Source: Pseudomonadota bacterium (GTDB lineage: Bacteria; Pseudomonadota; Alphaproteobacteria; Rhizobiales; Rhizobiaceae). Taken from it: a stretch of 35,490 nucleotides of DNA. Shown piece after piece: positions 9,124 through 18,737 of the stretch. Below the pieces are notes generated by a model. That model did not search any database and was not told where the DNA came from. It saw only the letters and a list, made by a program, of their open reading frames with translations. The translations under genes were made by a program, and so were the position numbers. The stretch is from assembly GCA_023451735.1 (NCBI GenBank), contig JAEXYH010000010.1:1-35490 (forward strand), given 5' to 3'. Every line of letters starts with the position of its first letter. The first letter of the stretch is position 1.

Positions 9124-9189
9124 GCCACAGGACGCGCGGCGAATTCGGCTTCGTCAGTGCCTTGACTGATGACTGGCAGACGACATCTC

Positions 9190-9423
9190 ATGGTTATGAA
9201 ACGCGTATTGCCGCCTGTGACCGACAAGCATCCCGATCGATTTCTGCAATGTCAGGAAGCGATGGCCGGCGCGTTTGCGGATGTCGCAACTGAGGCTGTC
9301 AAAGCGGGCTGGACCCCCGAAGAGGTAGCCTCAGCCATGGTACAACTGGGCGATCATATGATGCTGGGTATGATCGCCAACCGCGACCTTGCCCAGGACC
9401 TCTCGATCCTCAGGAGACGATGA
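9190..9423 (+). CDS. Small hypothetical protein upstream of the SOS peptidase
   Basis: From the ATG at 9190 (another at 9196) the product is 77 residues, mostly helical, with the conserved-looking phrase PDRFLQCQEAM and a Leu/Met-rich C-terminus. There is no signal or membrane segment. It ends four bases before the SOS-associated peptidase ATG, whose ribosome site AGGAGA lies inside its last codons, so the two are coupled. Function unknown. Confidence 0.65.
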   Translation: MVMKRVLPPVTDKHPDRFLQCQEAMAGAFADVATEAVKAGWTPEEVASAMVQLGDHMMLGMIANRDLAQDLSILRRR

Positions 9424-9427
9424 ACAG

Positions 9428-10099
9428 ATGTGCGGACGATTCACGTTTGAACACGAATGGCCGGCCTTTGCCGATCTTTACGAGCTGCCGGGGGATCAGG
9501 AGCGTGGCCGAAACACCCAGGCTCGCTTCAACATTTCTCCAACACAAGATGTCCTGATCATTCACAATGATGCTGGGGGACATCAGATGGCCGAAACCGC
9601 TCGTTGGTGGTTGGTGCCATTCTGGGCAAAGGAGCTCCCGAAGGGCGCCATGTTCAATGCCCGCATTGAAACGATCGGGACCTCGCCTGCGTTTCGCGAC
9701 GCGTTCAAGTCGAAGCGGTGTTTGATCCCGGCCGACGGCTTCTACGAATGGACCGTCAATCAGGATGACGGCAAAAAGGACCCATGGCTCATCTATCAAC
9801 CGGGCGGTAGCCCCTTCTCCTTTGCCGGGCTTTGGGCGCATAACGAGAAGCTTGGCATCACAAGCTGTACGATCGTCACAATGCCGGCAGCAGATCCGAT
9901 GACGAAGCTGCACGACAGGCAGCCCGCCATTCTTGGCCCAGCCGCCTACAAGGAGTGGCTTGATCCATCAACGAGCGGGGCACGCGCGAAAGAACTCCTG
10001 GAAAAGCAGAACCTCGACGGAGTGCTGGAATTTCACCGGGTCTCCAGAGATGTGAACTCGTCGAGGTTTACCGGAAAGCCCGAGGTGAACCCGCTGTGA
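9428..10099 (+). CDS. SOS response-associated peptidase (YedK/HMCES family), copy 1
   Basis: The protein is 223 residues and begins MCGRF, which fixes the start because the catalytic cysteine must be residue 2. Other family residues are visible: the Asn of FNARIET, the Glu of GFYEW and the His of KLHDRQP. In the known family Cys2 forms a covalent link with abasic sites in single-stranded DNA, shielding them from error-prone processing. The usual His-x-Arg-Met-Pro motif reads HDRQP here. It converges on dnaE2 with a 14-base gap. Confidence 0.93.
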   Translation: MCGRFTFEHEWPAFADLYELPGDQERGRNTQARFNISPTQDVLIIHNDAGGHQMAETARWWLVPFWAKELPKGAMFNARIETIGTSPAFRDAFKSKRCLIPADGFYEWTVNQDDGKKDPWLIYQPGGSPFSFAGLWAHNEKLGITSCTIVTMPAADPMTKLHDRQPAILGPAAYKEWLDPSTSGARAKELLEKQNLDGVLEFHRVSRDVNSSRFTGKPEVNPL

Positions 10100-10113
10100 C
10101 CATGGCCCCAGTT

Positions 10114-13100
10114 TCAGTGGAAGTTCCTGCTCTTCACCTTCAGCGTATCGATATGCAAATCCGGTATGAAAATGTCGCGAACCTTGTTTGGCTTCGGCCG
10201 ATCCCGAGCATCTCCACCCCCGGGTGAACCATGCGCGAACTCGTCGCCGCGTCCGGTCGGATGCCTGAATTCGGTATCACGATCGGAAAGGGCTGCGAGA
10301 TCTCCGGAGAGGTCCTCAAGCTGCCGCGCAATCAGATGAACGACCTCGCCCTCGCGCTGGATTTTTCCATGGATGGCCATTATGCTCGCCCCAAGCACGA
10401 CCCGTCGCCGCTTTTCGAACAGGCTCGGCCAGACGACGATATTGGCGATGCCGGTCTCATCCTCGATCGTGATGAACATCACGCCCTTGGCGCTGCCCGG
10501 CTTCTGGCGGACCAGCACGAGACCGGCGGCGCAGACAAAACTCTTGTCGCGGGCATTCATCGCGTCTGCACAGGTGACGATCCGGCGAGCCGTGAGATCC
10601 CTGCGGAGGAACGATATCGGATGCTCTCTCAGCGTGAGCCCGATATGCGCATAGTCCTCGACGACGTTGTGGCCTTCAGTCATCTGCCTGAGCGTGACCT
10701 CCGGTTCCTGTTGCTCGGCCACCGCTCTCTCCTCCCGGGCGGCGGCCGCCGCGAACAGCGGAAGCGGCTCATCGCGAAGGGCCTTGATCGCCCAGAGCGC
10801 ATCTCTCCGTTCCAGTCCAAACGCCGGCCGGAACGCGTCGGCTTCGGCAAGCTGGACGAGCGCTTCGGCCGGCACGTCCGATCGTCGCCAGACATCATCG
10901 ACAGTTTCGAACGGCCGCTCCATGCGCGCGGCAACAATCCGCGCCGCATCAGCGACCGCCAATCCATCGACCTGTCGCATGCCAAGTCGGATGGCATGGC
11001 GGTCAGAGCCGGGGATTTCCTCAAGCGTGCAGTCCCATCGTGAGTGCTGAACAGAGATGGGCCGCACTTCGACGCCATGCTTCCGCGCATCACCAATGAT
11101 CTGGGCGGGCGCGTAAAAGCCCATCGGAAGCGAGTTCATCAGTGCGGCGGCGAAGGCATCCGGGAAGTGACACTTGATGAAGCAGGATGCGTAGGCGATG
11201 AGAGCGAAGGACGCCGCGTGGCTCTCCGGAAAGCCGTAGGAGCCAAACCCCTTCGAGCTGCTTGAACGTCCGTTCGGCGAATTCGCGCGTATAGCCGTTG
11301 TTGATCATACCGTCGATCAGCTTGGCCTGAAACCGGGATACACCGCCGGTGAATTTGAACGTCGCCATCGACTTGCGCAGCTGGTCGGCCTCGCCGGCGG
11401 TGAAGCCTGCGCAAACCATGGCGACCTTCATCGCCGATTCCTGAAACAGCGGCACGCCCAAGGTCTTGCCAAGCACAGCCTCGAGTTCAGGCGTCGGGTA
11501 TTCAACCGGCTCCTTGCCCTCGCGGCGTCGAAGATAGGGATGAACCATGTCGCCCTGGATCGGCCCGGGCCGGACGATCGCCACCTGAACCACGAGATCG
11601 TAAAACGTCCTGGGCTTCAGGCGTGGCAGCATAGACATTTGCGCCCGGCTCTCGACCTGGAACGTCCCGAGCGTATCGGCCTTGCGGATCATCGCGTATG
11701 TGGCGCTGTCCTCCTGCTTGACCCTCGCGAGATCAAGATCCTCTCCCTTATGCTCGCGGATCAGGTCGAAGGCCTTTTGCATGCAGGTCAACATGCCGAG
11801 CGCCAGCACGTCGACCTTCATCATTTTCAGGGCCTCGACATCGTCCTTGTCCCATTCGATCACTTGACGATCTTCCATGGCGGCCGGCTCGATCGGCACG
11901 AGGTCGTCGAGGCGCAAGCGCGTCAGCACGAAGCCGCCGACATGCTGACCGAGATGCCGTGGGGCACCCATCAGCTCGCGGGCAAGGCGGAGGGTCATCA
12001 CCAGGCGGTAGTCGTCTGGGTTCAGGTTCAGCTCGCGGACATTGCGCTCGGTAATCTCTTCAGACCAGGACCAAAGACCGGATGATAATGCCTTGGTGAC
12101 ATCCTCCGGCAGGCCCATGGCCTTTCCGACATCCTTGATGGCACCCTTGGCCCGATATCGCGTGACTGTGCAGACCAGTGCCGCTCGGTCGCGGCCATAG
12201 GTCTTGTAGATCCACTGGATCACTTCTTCGCGCCGTTGGTGCTCGAAATCGACATCGATGTCCGGCGGCTCGTTGCGCTCCTTGGAGACGAAGCGCTCGA
12301 ACAGCAGGTCGTTGGTCTCCGGATCGATGCTGGTGATTCCGAGGATGTAGCAGATCGCCGAGTTTGCGGCAGATCCCCTGCCCTGGCAAAGAATGCCTTG
12401 TGATCGGGCGAAACGGACAATGCTATACACCGTGAGGAAATACGGTGCGTAGTCCATCTCCTTGATGAGATCGAGCTCATGGCTGACCGAGCGCAACACC
12501 TTCTGGGGAAGGCCTTCCGGGTAGCGGATCGGAATACAGTCACGAACACACTGTTCCAAGGACTGCTGCGCATTCATCCCATCGATCAGCGCCTCCTCGG
12601 GATATTCGTAAGTGAGCTCTTCCAGCGAAAACCGACACTGCTCGACGATTTCCATCGTCCGCGCCAGTGCTTCAGGATACCGGGGGAAGAGCCGCTCCAT
12701 TTCCTCTGGAGGCTTCAGATAGCGGTCGGCAAACCGCTCCCGGTCAAAGCCGACCGTGTCGATCGTGGTGCCTTCGCGGATGCAGGTGACAATGTCCTGA
12801 AGTTGCCGGCGCGACGGTTCATGGAAGAGAACATCGTTGGTGACGACGGTTTTGACGCGGAATTTCGCCGCCATGTTCGCTAGCTCGTGGAGCCGCATCT
12901 GATCGTTCGGCCGGCGTCTGAGACAGAGCGAGACATAAGCCCGCCTGCCGAAGATGTCCGCTATCTTGCGCAACTGCACCGCGCAGATCTCATCCGGGAG
13001 ATCCGGCACAAGGATGCCGATCATCCCCTCCGCGTATAGTGCGACATCATCGAGATGCAGGATGCAGTTGTCCTTGCCACCCCTGCCCTTGCCCAGTGTA

Positions 13101-13375
13101 ATCAGCCGCGTCAGCCGCGAATAGGCTGCCTTGTCGGTCGGATAGACGAGGATCGACATGCCATCCTGCAAATCCAGGCGACATCCTACTACGAGACGAA
13201 GCCCCGTGTCCCGCGACGCCTCGAGCGCACGCACGATCCCCGCCAGCGAATTGCGGTCGACCACACCCAACGCCTCAATGCCCAGAGCCTTCGCGGCCGC
13301 AAACAGCTCCTGCGCGGAAGATGCCCCTCGCAGGAAACTGAAATGCGTCGTCACCTGGAGTTCGGCGTAATTCAT
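10114..13375 (-). pseudogene. dnaE2: Error-prone DNA polymerase DnaE2 (ImuC), single-base frameshift
   Basis: The gene is whole except for one extra C in the run 11248-11251, which breaks it into a 5' frame (13375 to about 11250) and a 3' frame (about 11250 to 10114). Removing one base restores about 1086 residues, the normal DnaE2 length. The 5' part has the PHP domain (ELQVTTHFSFLRGASS) and the catalytic motif PDIDVDFEHQRREEV. The 3' part has the OB-fold region (GVMFITIEDETGIANIVVWP). DnaE2 is the polymerase of the ImuABC mutasome. Its ATG overlaps the imuB stop (ATGA). The lesion is either real inactivation or a sequencing error; the sequence alone cannot decide. Confidence 0.9.
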
Positions 13376-14883
13376 GCGAAGATCCCGTGCATGGACCAGT
13401 TATGCGAGCCGGTCTCGGGGTCCACGCCGTCGCCGGACCGGAATATCCAGAAGCGTTCGCCGCCATCGTTTTCGATAACGAAATAATCGCGGACCGCGTC
13501 CAGCTCGTTTGGCCGCATCCACCACTCACCAAAAATGCGCTCCGGGCCATCGGCGCGTTTGACACGGTGGCGTTTGCCGCGCCAGGTGATGGTGGCGGGC
13601 GGATAGTCCGGCATCATGGCGATCGCCTGGATCTGTTCGGGTCGGCTGAACAGGCGAACCGGGCGTCGCCAATGACCGACCCAGCCTTCTTCGACTGCTT
13701 CCGCAACCGCTGAAACCCGCTGAACACTGCGCTCGGGGACATCGGAGGCAAAGGGAGCGACCCGGTAGACCCGCTGGCCGCGATTGGCAAACACATCGAT
13801 CAATGGCGTGATGTTGCCGTTCTCCTCCTCGACAAGCGAGGAAACCTTCTGCTGTTGCGCCAAAGGCTCGGCCGAAACGGCCACCAGCGTCAGCTTCTCG
13901 ATGCCGAAGCCGGGTTCAATCTTTTCGGTTCGGTCGCGGAAAAGCTTGGTCAGCCAGGCCACGTCGCACGCCGGCTTGGCCGTTCCGGCCCGTATCGCCT
14001 GGATCGTGTTGTCGACCTTGTGGACGATGAGGTCGGTCCGTCGGGCACCGAGACCGCGTCGTTCGAGTTCGGCAACGAGCTGTACGACCAGCCTGCCGAC
14101 ATACTTGTTGATCGTTTCGGCGGCGCCAATCGGCTCCTGGAAGGATCGCGAGACCTCGACCACGTCGGCGGTTCGGATGGGATCGATCGGTTCGTTCATG
14201 CGTCCGAACATCTGATCGAGACGACGGCCGACTTCCGGCCCGAAACGAAGCGCCAGCGGCGCTCTTGCCGTATTCGCCAATTCTCCGATCGATTGGAAGC
14301 CCAGCACCCGCAGATCGGCCACGACCTTTTCCGGAAGCCTGAGCAAGGAGAGCGGCAGCTTCTCGACGGCACGGATGACCTCGCCGCGCGGCACGATAAC
14401 GGTATCGCGCTTGATTGCCCGCCCGCAGGCATGCGCCGCACCCCAGGTGTCTGCAATTGCGACCCTGGCGGTGAGCTTTCTGGCACGGAACATGTTCACG
14501 ATACTAGTGATCATCGGTTGCTCGCCGCCCTGGAGATGATCGGCGCCCTCCGTATCGAGGACGAGGCCATCGACGCCATCGACCGCAACGATGGGGGAAT
14601 AGTGGCCGAGCGCCCAGAGGCCAAGGCGATCCAGCGCCATGGCATCAGCCGTGGGATCCGCATCAACCAGCATAAGTCCGCGAAAAATTGCCTGCGCCTT
14701 GGCGGCCGGCATCCCCACCCTGACACCGATCTGTCTGGCGGCGTTGTCTGCGGCAGACACCCACCGCTTGGCTCCACTACTGGCAATGACGGCGATCGGG
14801 CGCTCATCCGGAATAGCGGGATCGTCCCGCCTGATCCTGTCCGTGGCCAGATCCGGAAGATAGATGGATACGACCCTTGTCAT
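13372..14883 (-). CDS. imuB: ImuB, Y-family polymerase-like mutasome hub
   Basis: From the ATG at 14883 the product is 503 residues (MTRVVSIYLPDLATDRIRR), the usual N-terminus of ImuB. The frame extends 13 codons upstream, but those residues do not fit the family. It shows the Y-family fold with a DNA-binding region near KVVADLRVLGFQSIGELA. In known systems ImuB has lost polymerase catalysis and links ImuA, DnaE2 and the beta clamp. It is the only intact gene of the cassette. It overlaps the 3' end of imuA by 80 bases and dnaE2 by four. Confidence 0.9.
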   Translation of the reverse strand: MTRVVSIYLPDLATDRIRRDDPAIPDERPIAVIASSGAKRWVSAADNAARQIGVRVGMPAAKAQAIFRGLMLVDADPTADAMALDRLGLWALGHYSPIVAVDGVDGLVLDTEGADHLQGGEQPMITSIVNMFRARKLTARVAIADTWGAAHACGRAIKRDTVIVPRGEVIRAVEKLPLSLLRLPEKVVADLRVLGFQSIGELANTARAPLALRFGPEVGRRLDQMFGRMNEPIDPIRTADVVEVSRSFQEPIGAAETINKYVGRLVVQLVAELERRGLGARRTDLIVHKVDNTIQAIRAGTAKPACDVAWLTKLFRDRTEKIEPGFGIEKLTLVAVSAEPLAQQQKVSSLVEEENGNITPLIDVFANRGQRVYRVAPFASDVPERSVQRVSAVAEAVEEGWVGHWRRPVRLFSRPEQIQAIAMMPDYPPATITWRGKRHRVKRADGPERIFGEWWMRPNELDAVRDYFVIENDGGERFWIFRSGDGVDPETGSHNWSMHGIFA

Positions 14884-15555
14884 CACACGCTCCGACGTAG
14901 AACTCAGCACACTCGCCCGCACGCGATCTCATCAACTCAAGAAACCATTGAGGCCGCCCGATCCCGGGAACCAGGAGCTCTTGCGATGGAAGCACGCTCA
15001 CCCGCCATCGCGTGGTGGATGCCGTCGGCTGCCCAAAGTCGTTTGCCTCCGTCTGTCGCCGCCATCGCCGGACCGCCAAAGCAATGGTCCCGCTTCGTTC
15101 GGCCACAAGCTGCAGACGCCGGCTGACGACCATAGGCAGCCTGACCAGCTCCCCGACGACAGCACCCAGCCCGCCATAGGAGAGCGCCTCTTCCATGTTG
15201 GCGGCAACTCCTCTTCCCTGTCACCCTCCACAAAGATCACCCGCTTTGGATGCAGTCCCACTTGCGCCAACGCCGGAAAGAACAAATCCGGGCGCGTCAG
15301 GCACCAGACGATCGGTGCCTTGGTCCTGGCAGCAATCCCCGCGGCAAATAATGCAGCCGCGGCACCATCCACCGTTCCCGAGCCGCCGCCCGCGAACTCG
15401 TGCAGTGCGCCATTGGCCAGACCACCACTTGGAAGAATGGCGTCGATGTCCGCGACGCCGAACGGCAGACAGCCCGCTTTCTTCACCCCCACGCCTTCGA
15501 TAGAAGAGATGCGGTCACGCAGATCTGCCAAAACTTGTGCGCGGACAGCCGACAT
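14804..15555 (-). pseudogene. imuA: ImuA (RecA/SulA-like), frameshifted
   Basis: The frame starting at ATG 15555 (MSAVRAQVLADLRDRIS) encodes a normal ImuA N-terminal half, including GALHEFAGGGSGTVDGAAAALF and APIVWCLTRPDLFFPALAQ. It goes out of frame near 15205-15213. The rest continues in another frame (MEEALSYGGLGAVVG to the stop at 14804, with LRRLQLVAE-like and WRRQTEANDFGQPTA motifs). A one-base deletion at GAGGAG/TTG would explain it; adding one G restores about 250 residues. ImuA is the RecA-related accessory factor of the mutasome. A perfect LexA box lies 69 bases upstream. Confidence 0.85.
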
Positions 15556-15623
15556 CGTTCGCGGAAATCCTTCCGGTTCGCGGTGGTTTGAAAGGACGGC
15601 ATCATGCCGCCATAATACTTGAT

Positions 15624-15638
15624 GTTCTGTATCTGTTC
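15624..15638 (-). promoter_or_regulatory. LexA (SOS) box upstream of imuA
   Basis: The forward strand reads GTTC-TGTATCT-GTTC, a perfect match to the alphaproteobacterial LexA operator GTTC-N7-GTTC. It sits 69 bases before the imuA start. It indicates that the imuA-imuB-dnaE2 cassette is, or was, induced by DNA damage. Confidence 0.85.
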
Positions 15639-15876
15639 CGTTACGGAGGAGGAGTCCAGCGGGTGAAAAATAGGAATACAGTCTCATGATTTTAGAGATT
15701 CCGCAGATTCCGGTTTTGAATCAGGCGGCTACGGCCAGCGGTGTGGCACACGGCAATCAGAAAGAAAATTTTAGACGACTGCGTCCACATCCAAAATCCG
15801 ACAGGGCATACATTTGAAACGTAATCACGTCTCGGTCTTCGATCTAGCCACGACGCTGAGGCAGGTAAAGGAACCA

Positions 15877-16086
15877 ATGATCAGGGTCGAGTGCCGGACA
15901 TGTGGACGGTCAGACGCGCTCGAGCGGAAAGTCCTTGTCCGCAAGCATGGCGCGGGGATGACTTTTGCCCGGCTGCGGCGGATGGCTGCAATGGGGTGCG
16001 ATCGTCTGATCAGCGCCGACGGCGATCAATGTCACACATGCTTTCCCTGCTTCCAATCGCCAGTACTTTCACCCGATCACGATTAA
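15877..16086 (+). CDS. Small Cys-rich, probably zinc-binding hypothetical protein
   Basis: The ATG at 15877, with AAGGA just upstream, gives 69 residues. Cysteines are paired as CRTCG near the N-terminus and CHTCFPC near the C-terminus, with basic Arg/Lys-rich sequence between, which suggests one bound metal ion. The frame opens further upstream to 15814, but that part has no ribosome site. Function unknown; it resembles uncharacterised rhizobial proteins. Confidence 0.6.
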   Translation: MIRVECRTCGRSDALERKVLVRKHGAGMTFARLRRMAAMGCDRLISADGDQCHTCFPCFQSPVLSPDHD

Positions 16087-16175
16087 AGGGTCGGTCTACC
16101 AGCGGATAAAAGCGTCTGCCCGCTTGTCATGACGCTCATCCGCGCCAGATCCCATTCGATGTAAGGAGTACTGGG

Positions 16176-16421
16176 ATGGCCGAAGTCAACGACTGGTTGG
16201 ATGATCGCATCCAAGAGATCATCAACGCACCGGGGTTTCATGAGAACAAGGCAGAGTTTCGCGATCAGGCAAAAATCCTGGTCGAGAGCGGCGAGGCTGA
16301 AGGTTTTACGGTTGCCCAGATCAAGGACGCTTGCGGAGGAGATGTCGAACGATATCTGCTTGATCAGCAAAATGCGATGACCGACGTCGAGCTCCAGCGG
16401 AAAATCGACGAGGACCCTTGA
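16176..16421 (+). CDS. Small acidic hypothetical protein
   Basis: The product is 81 residues with a good ribosome site (TAAGGAG) eight bases before the ATG. It is acidic, predicted helical and soluble, without cysteines near the termini or membrane segments (DWLDDRIQEIINAPGF, then AQIKDACGGDVERYLL). I do not recognise the family. Codon use and the ribosome site support a real gene. Confidence 0.65.
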   Translation: MAEVNDWLDDRIQEIINAPGFHENKAEFRDQAKILVESGEAEGFTVAQIKDACGGDVERYLLDQQNAMTDVELQRKIDEDP

Positions 16422-16528
16422 GGTTATACGCCGGCAATCATTGTCTGCCCTTTTCGCTGCCGGCCACGAAACCAACACTTACGGGAGATGGTTGTCAGCA
16501 TCCCGAGGCAATTCTTAGGAGAGCAGTG

Positions 16529-16903
16529 ATGGTCAAACGACTAGGCGGATGCCTTTGCGGCAAGGTGACATACAGTGTCGAAGGCAAGCCGATACGTGTT
16601 GGAATTTGCCATTGCACTGACTGCCGGCAGGAAAGCGGTTCGGCGTTCACCTATTTCGGCATCTGGCCCGCTTCCGCATTTGAGACGTCCGGTGAGACCG
16701 ATCAATACGCCGGGCGCAAATACTGCCGATCCTGCGGCTCTCGGCTGTTTGCCTATGATGCCGAGGAAGCCGAAATCAAGCTCGGAAGCCTACAGGATGC
16801 GCCAACCGGTCTTGCGCCCACCTACGAGCTTTGGATCAAGCGCCGTGAGCCATGGTTGCCCGCACTGACGGGAGCTGAACAATTCGACGAGGACCGAACA
16901 TAG
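16529..16903 (+). CDS. GFA-family zinc protein (DUF636/CENP-V fold)
   Basis: From the ATG at 16529, preceded by TAGGAGA, the product is 124 residues. It has the cysteine pattern of the glutathione-dependent formaldehyde-activating (GFA) family: GGCLCGKV, then CHCTDCR, then YCRSCGSRLF. These bind zinc. The family name comes from one enzyme; most members have unknown substrates, so formaldehyde detoxification is not implied. It is followed 12 bases later by the frameshifted gene at 16916. Confidence 0.85.
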   Translation: MVKRLGGCLCGKVTYSVEGKPIRVGICHCTDCRQESGSAFTYFGIWPASAFETSGETDQYAGRKYCRSCGSRLFAYDAEEAEIKLGSLQDAPTGLAPTYELWIKRREPWLPALTGAEQFDEDRT

Positions 16904-16915
16904 GGAGAAAACTAA

Positions 16916-17142
16916 ATGGGAAACGCATCAAAAGAACTCGCCGATGAGTACAGGCGCCTTGGTGGGCGCCGTGTCGCGGTGATTGACGACATCTTGGATC
17001 CTCGCGCGACTGGGACGGGGATCCACCTGAAGCCGACGCATTCTGGAGGGCAAAAATTGCCTCATTGTCCGACCGAGAGCGGCGAGATGTCGAGACCTTC
17101 CTTCCGTCGTTGAATGACGAAAGTGATGAACCTGCGAACTAG
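16916..17142 (+). pseudogene. Small hypothetical gene broken by a frameshift
   Basis: The first 30 codons (ELADEYRRLGGRRVAVIDDILDPR) and the last 45 (WDGDPPEADAFWRAKI to LPSLNDESDEPAN) together read like one small acidic rhizobial protein of about 75 residues, but in two frames. The switch falls in the CG repeat at 17003-17008, where two extra bases (or one missing) would explain it. As it stands translation stops at 17111-17113. A good ribosome site (GGGAGAAAAC) precedes the ATG. Function unknown. Confidence 0.65.
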
Positions 17143-17154
17143 GGGATGCAGTCC

Positions 17155-17420
17155 ATGAACGTCGAAGCCGTCACCTTCCACGCGAGCGACTGGGCTCCCA
17201 ACAACTAGTGGTGGCTTCGAAAGCCTGTTTGCAAGAAATGGATAAGGCGGCCATCTGGACGAACGGCCTCATGACTTACCAGTATTACCATTCCGGTGCC
17301 CATGAACTGCCGTTGGTCGCCGCCGGTACCGCAACCTTGCTCATCGGCGGCCCTGGCGGCCGCGGGTTTAACGTGGAAGCAGGCTCCTGCCTCATCCTGC
17401 CCGTGGGTACAGGCCGATAA
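17155..17420 (+). pseudogene. Cupin-like protein remnant
   Basis: An ATG at 17155 opens a normal-looking start (NVEAVTFHASDWAPNN) that hits a stop at 17206. Further on another frame from about 17239 carries a cupin-like body (YYHSGAHELPLVAAGTATLL, then GGPGG and EAGSCLILPVGTG), cut by a stop at 17418-17420. Cupin proteins of this kind normally run another 25-40 residues and have an intervening segment that is missing here. Several lesions make this a genuine relic. I assign no function. Confidence 0.6.
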
Positions 17421-17490
17421 GCTTGTCGATGACACTTAAACATGAAGACCTCGATAAGCGAGGTAAGCTAAAGCCGGGTCCGTAAACGGA

Positions 17491-17655
17491 TTAGGCCTTG
17501 TCGACGGCAGCCACAACCCCAGCAAGAGTAGCGAGGCGCGCCTGCCGCAAGCGATCCGTTTTCTCAAGCCGTGCCTTTTTCTCGGCCGCCATGATCTTGG
17601 CAGATGCTCTGTGCGTCAGCTCGGCTTTCTCAGTACGCGTGGTGCTGTATGGCAT
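17491..17655 (-). CDS. Small basic helical protein
   Basis: From the ATG at 17655, with GGAGGGAC upstream, the product is 54 residues. It is rich in Lys, Arg and Ala and predicted wholly helical (TEKAELTHRASAKIM, EKTDRLRQARLATLAG). It resembles in length and style the 56-residue protein at 28757-28927, with a shared ending of Leu-Arg-x-x-Arg-Leu. Function unknown. Confidence 0.6.
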   Translation of the reverse strand: MPYSTTRTEKAELTHRASAKIMAAEKKARLEKTDRLRQARLATLAGVVAAVDKA

Positions 17656-17719
17656 GGTTCGTCCCTCCGTTTGGGATGACTCAGCGCTAAAATGCGAACA
17701 GACCACCCTAGCAGTAGAC

Positions 17720-18403
17720 CTACGTGGAATTCACTATAGGCTTCTTCGTATCCGTACCCTCGTAGCGCGACGAGTTGACCTCGCGGCCGACGCGATGAAA
17801 CACGAGGTCGTCATCGATCTGCTGATCAAGCAGCAGCGCCTTGGCGTCCTTCCCCTGTATCTCGGTGTCGAGCCAGTCGCTGTAGCTGCTCTGGTCGAGG
17901 ATGACTGGCATTCTGGTATGGATATGGGCGATATGACCGACGGCAGGCGCTGTAATGATGGTGCAACTGGTAACATCGAGCTTGTCGTTGTAGGCCCACA
18001 GGCCGGCGAACGAGAAGCCTCGGCCTTCAGGAAGCTGCAGCAACCATGGGTCTTTCTTGCGATCTGTTTCGCTGACCGTCCATTCGAAATACCCGTCAGC
18101 CGGGATGAGACAGCGCTTGTTTTTGAACGGCTCCCGAAACGCACCCGATGTATCGACTGTCTCGATCCGTGCATTGAACATCGCAGCTTTCGGCAGCTGT
18201 TTGGCAAAGAACGGCACAAGCCACCAGCGCCCGTAGTCGAGCTCCATTTTCCCTGCTTCGTTCAGGTGGGCGAAGTTCACGCTCTGGGTCGGTGCGATAT
18301 TATAGCGTGGCGGCATGTTGGACGGGGGTGGCCCGTGATCATGGATGCTGTAGAGCGCGTGAATCTCGCCCCAGGTCATTTCGTTGGTAAAGCGACCACA
18401 CAT
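17720..18403 (-). CDS. SOS response-associated peptidase (YedK/HMCES family), copy 2
   Basis: The protein is 227 residues and begins MCGRFTNEMTW, with the catalytic Cys2. It keeps NARIET, YFEW and the canonical HTRMPVIL, so all the residues expected for abasic-site crosslinking are present. It is clearly diverged from copy 1 at 9428, so this is not a recent duplication. It is divergent from the DUF6894 gene, sharing a 66-base upstream region. No LexA box was found there. Confidence 0.92.
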   Translation of the reverse strand: MCGRFTNEMTWGEIHALYSIHDHGPPPSNMPPRYNIAPTQSVNFAHLNEAGKMELDYGRWWLVPFFAKQLPKAAMFNARIETVDTSGAFREPFKNKRCLIPADGYFEWTVSETDRKKDPWLLQLPEGRGFSFAGLWAYNDKLDVTSCTIITAPAVGHIAHIHTRMPVILDQSSYSDWLDTEIQGKDAKALLLDQQIDDDLVFHRVGREVNSSRYEGTDTKKPIVNST

Positions 18404-18415
18404 CAGATTTCTCCC

Positions 18416-18440
18416 GGAACAACCTTTATCGCATCTGGTT
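18416..18440 (+). promoter_or_regulatory. Putative EcfG/RpoE2 stress promoter
   Basis: GGAAC at 18416-18420 is followed after exactly 18 bases by TT at 18439-18440. It lies 30 bases before the DUF6894 start codon, in the right direction and spacing for a stress-sigma promoter. Confidence 0.55.
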
Positions 18441-18469
18441 CAGATAAAGCGATGCAATGGAGGTAAAAG

Positions 18470-18715
18470 ATGCCACTCTATTTTTTCAACTACCGCGTTA
18501 ACGGTGTGCTGGAAAACGATCCGGAAGGCATGGATCTCCCGTCTGACGATGCAGCTCGGAAAGAGGCTGAAGAAGGCGCTCGGGAACTGCTCGCAAATAA
18601 GGTAAGACTGGGCGACGTCGTCGATGGCGATGAGTTCGAGGTCACCACAGATGACGGAACGGTAGTTTTCAAAGTGCCCTTACGATCTGTCTTGAAGCTA
18701 GAGCATACGGATTGA
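18470..18715 (+). CDS. DUF6894-type small protein
   Basis: The product is 81 residues, beginning PLYFFNYRVNG and continuing DPEGMDLPSDDAARKEAEEGARELL, which is the pattern of the short DUF6894 proteins frequent in rhizobia. TGGAGG lies at ideal spacing before the ATG. Function is unknown for the family. A stress-type promoter lies just upstream. Confidence 0.8.
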   Translation: MPLYFFNYRVNGVLENDPEGMDLPSDDAARKEAEEGARELLANKVRLGDVVDGDEFEVTTDDGTVVFKVPLRSVLKLEHTD

Positions 18716-18737
18716 AACCGAAACGGTGGTAGATGCC

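Noticed and set aside
10231..11043. Open frame opposite dnaE2
   Set aside because: Antisense shadow of the dnaE2 3' part.
13855..15126. Open frame of 423 codons opposite imuB and imuA
   Set aside because: Antisense to the well-supported mutasome genes; no recognisable protein.
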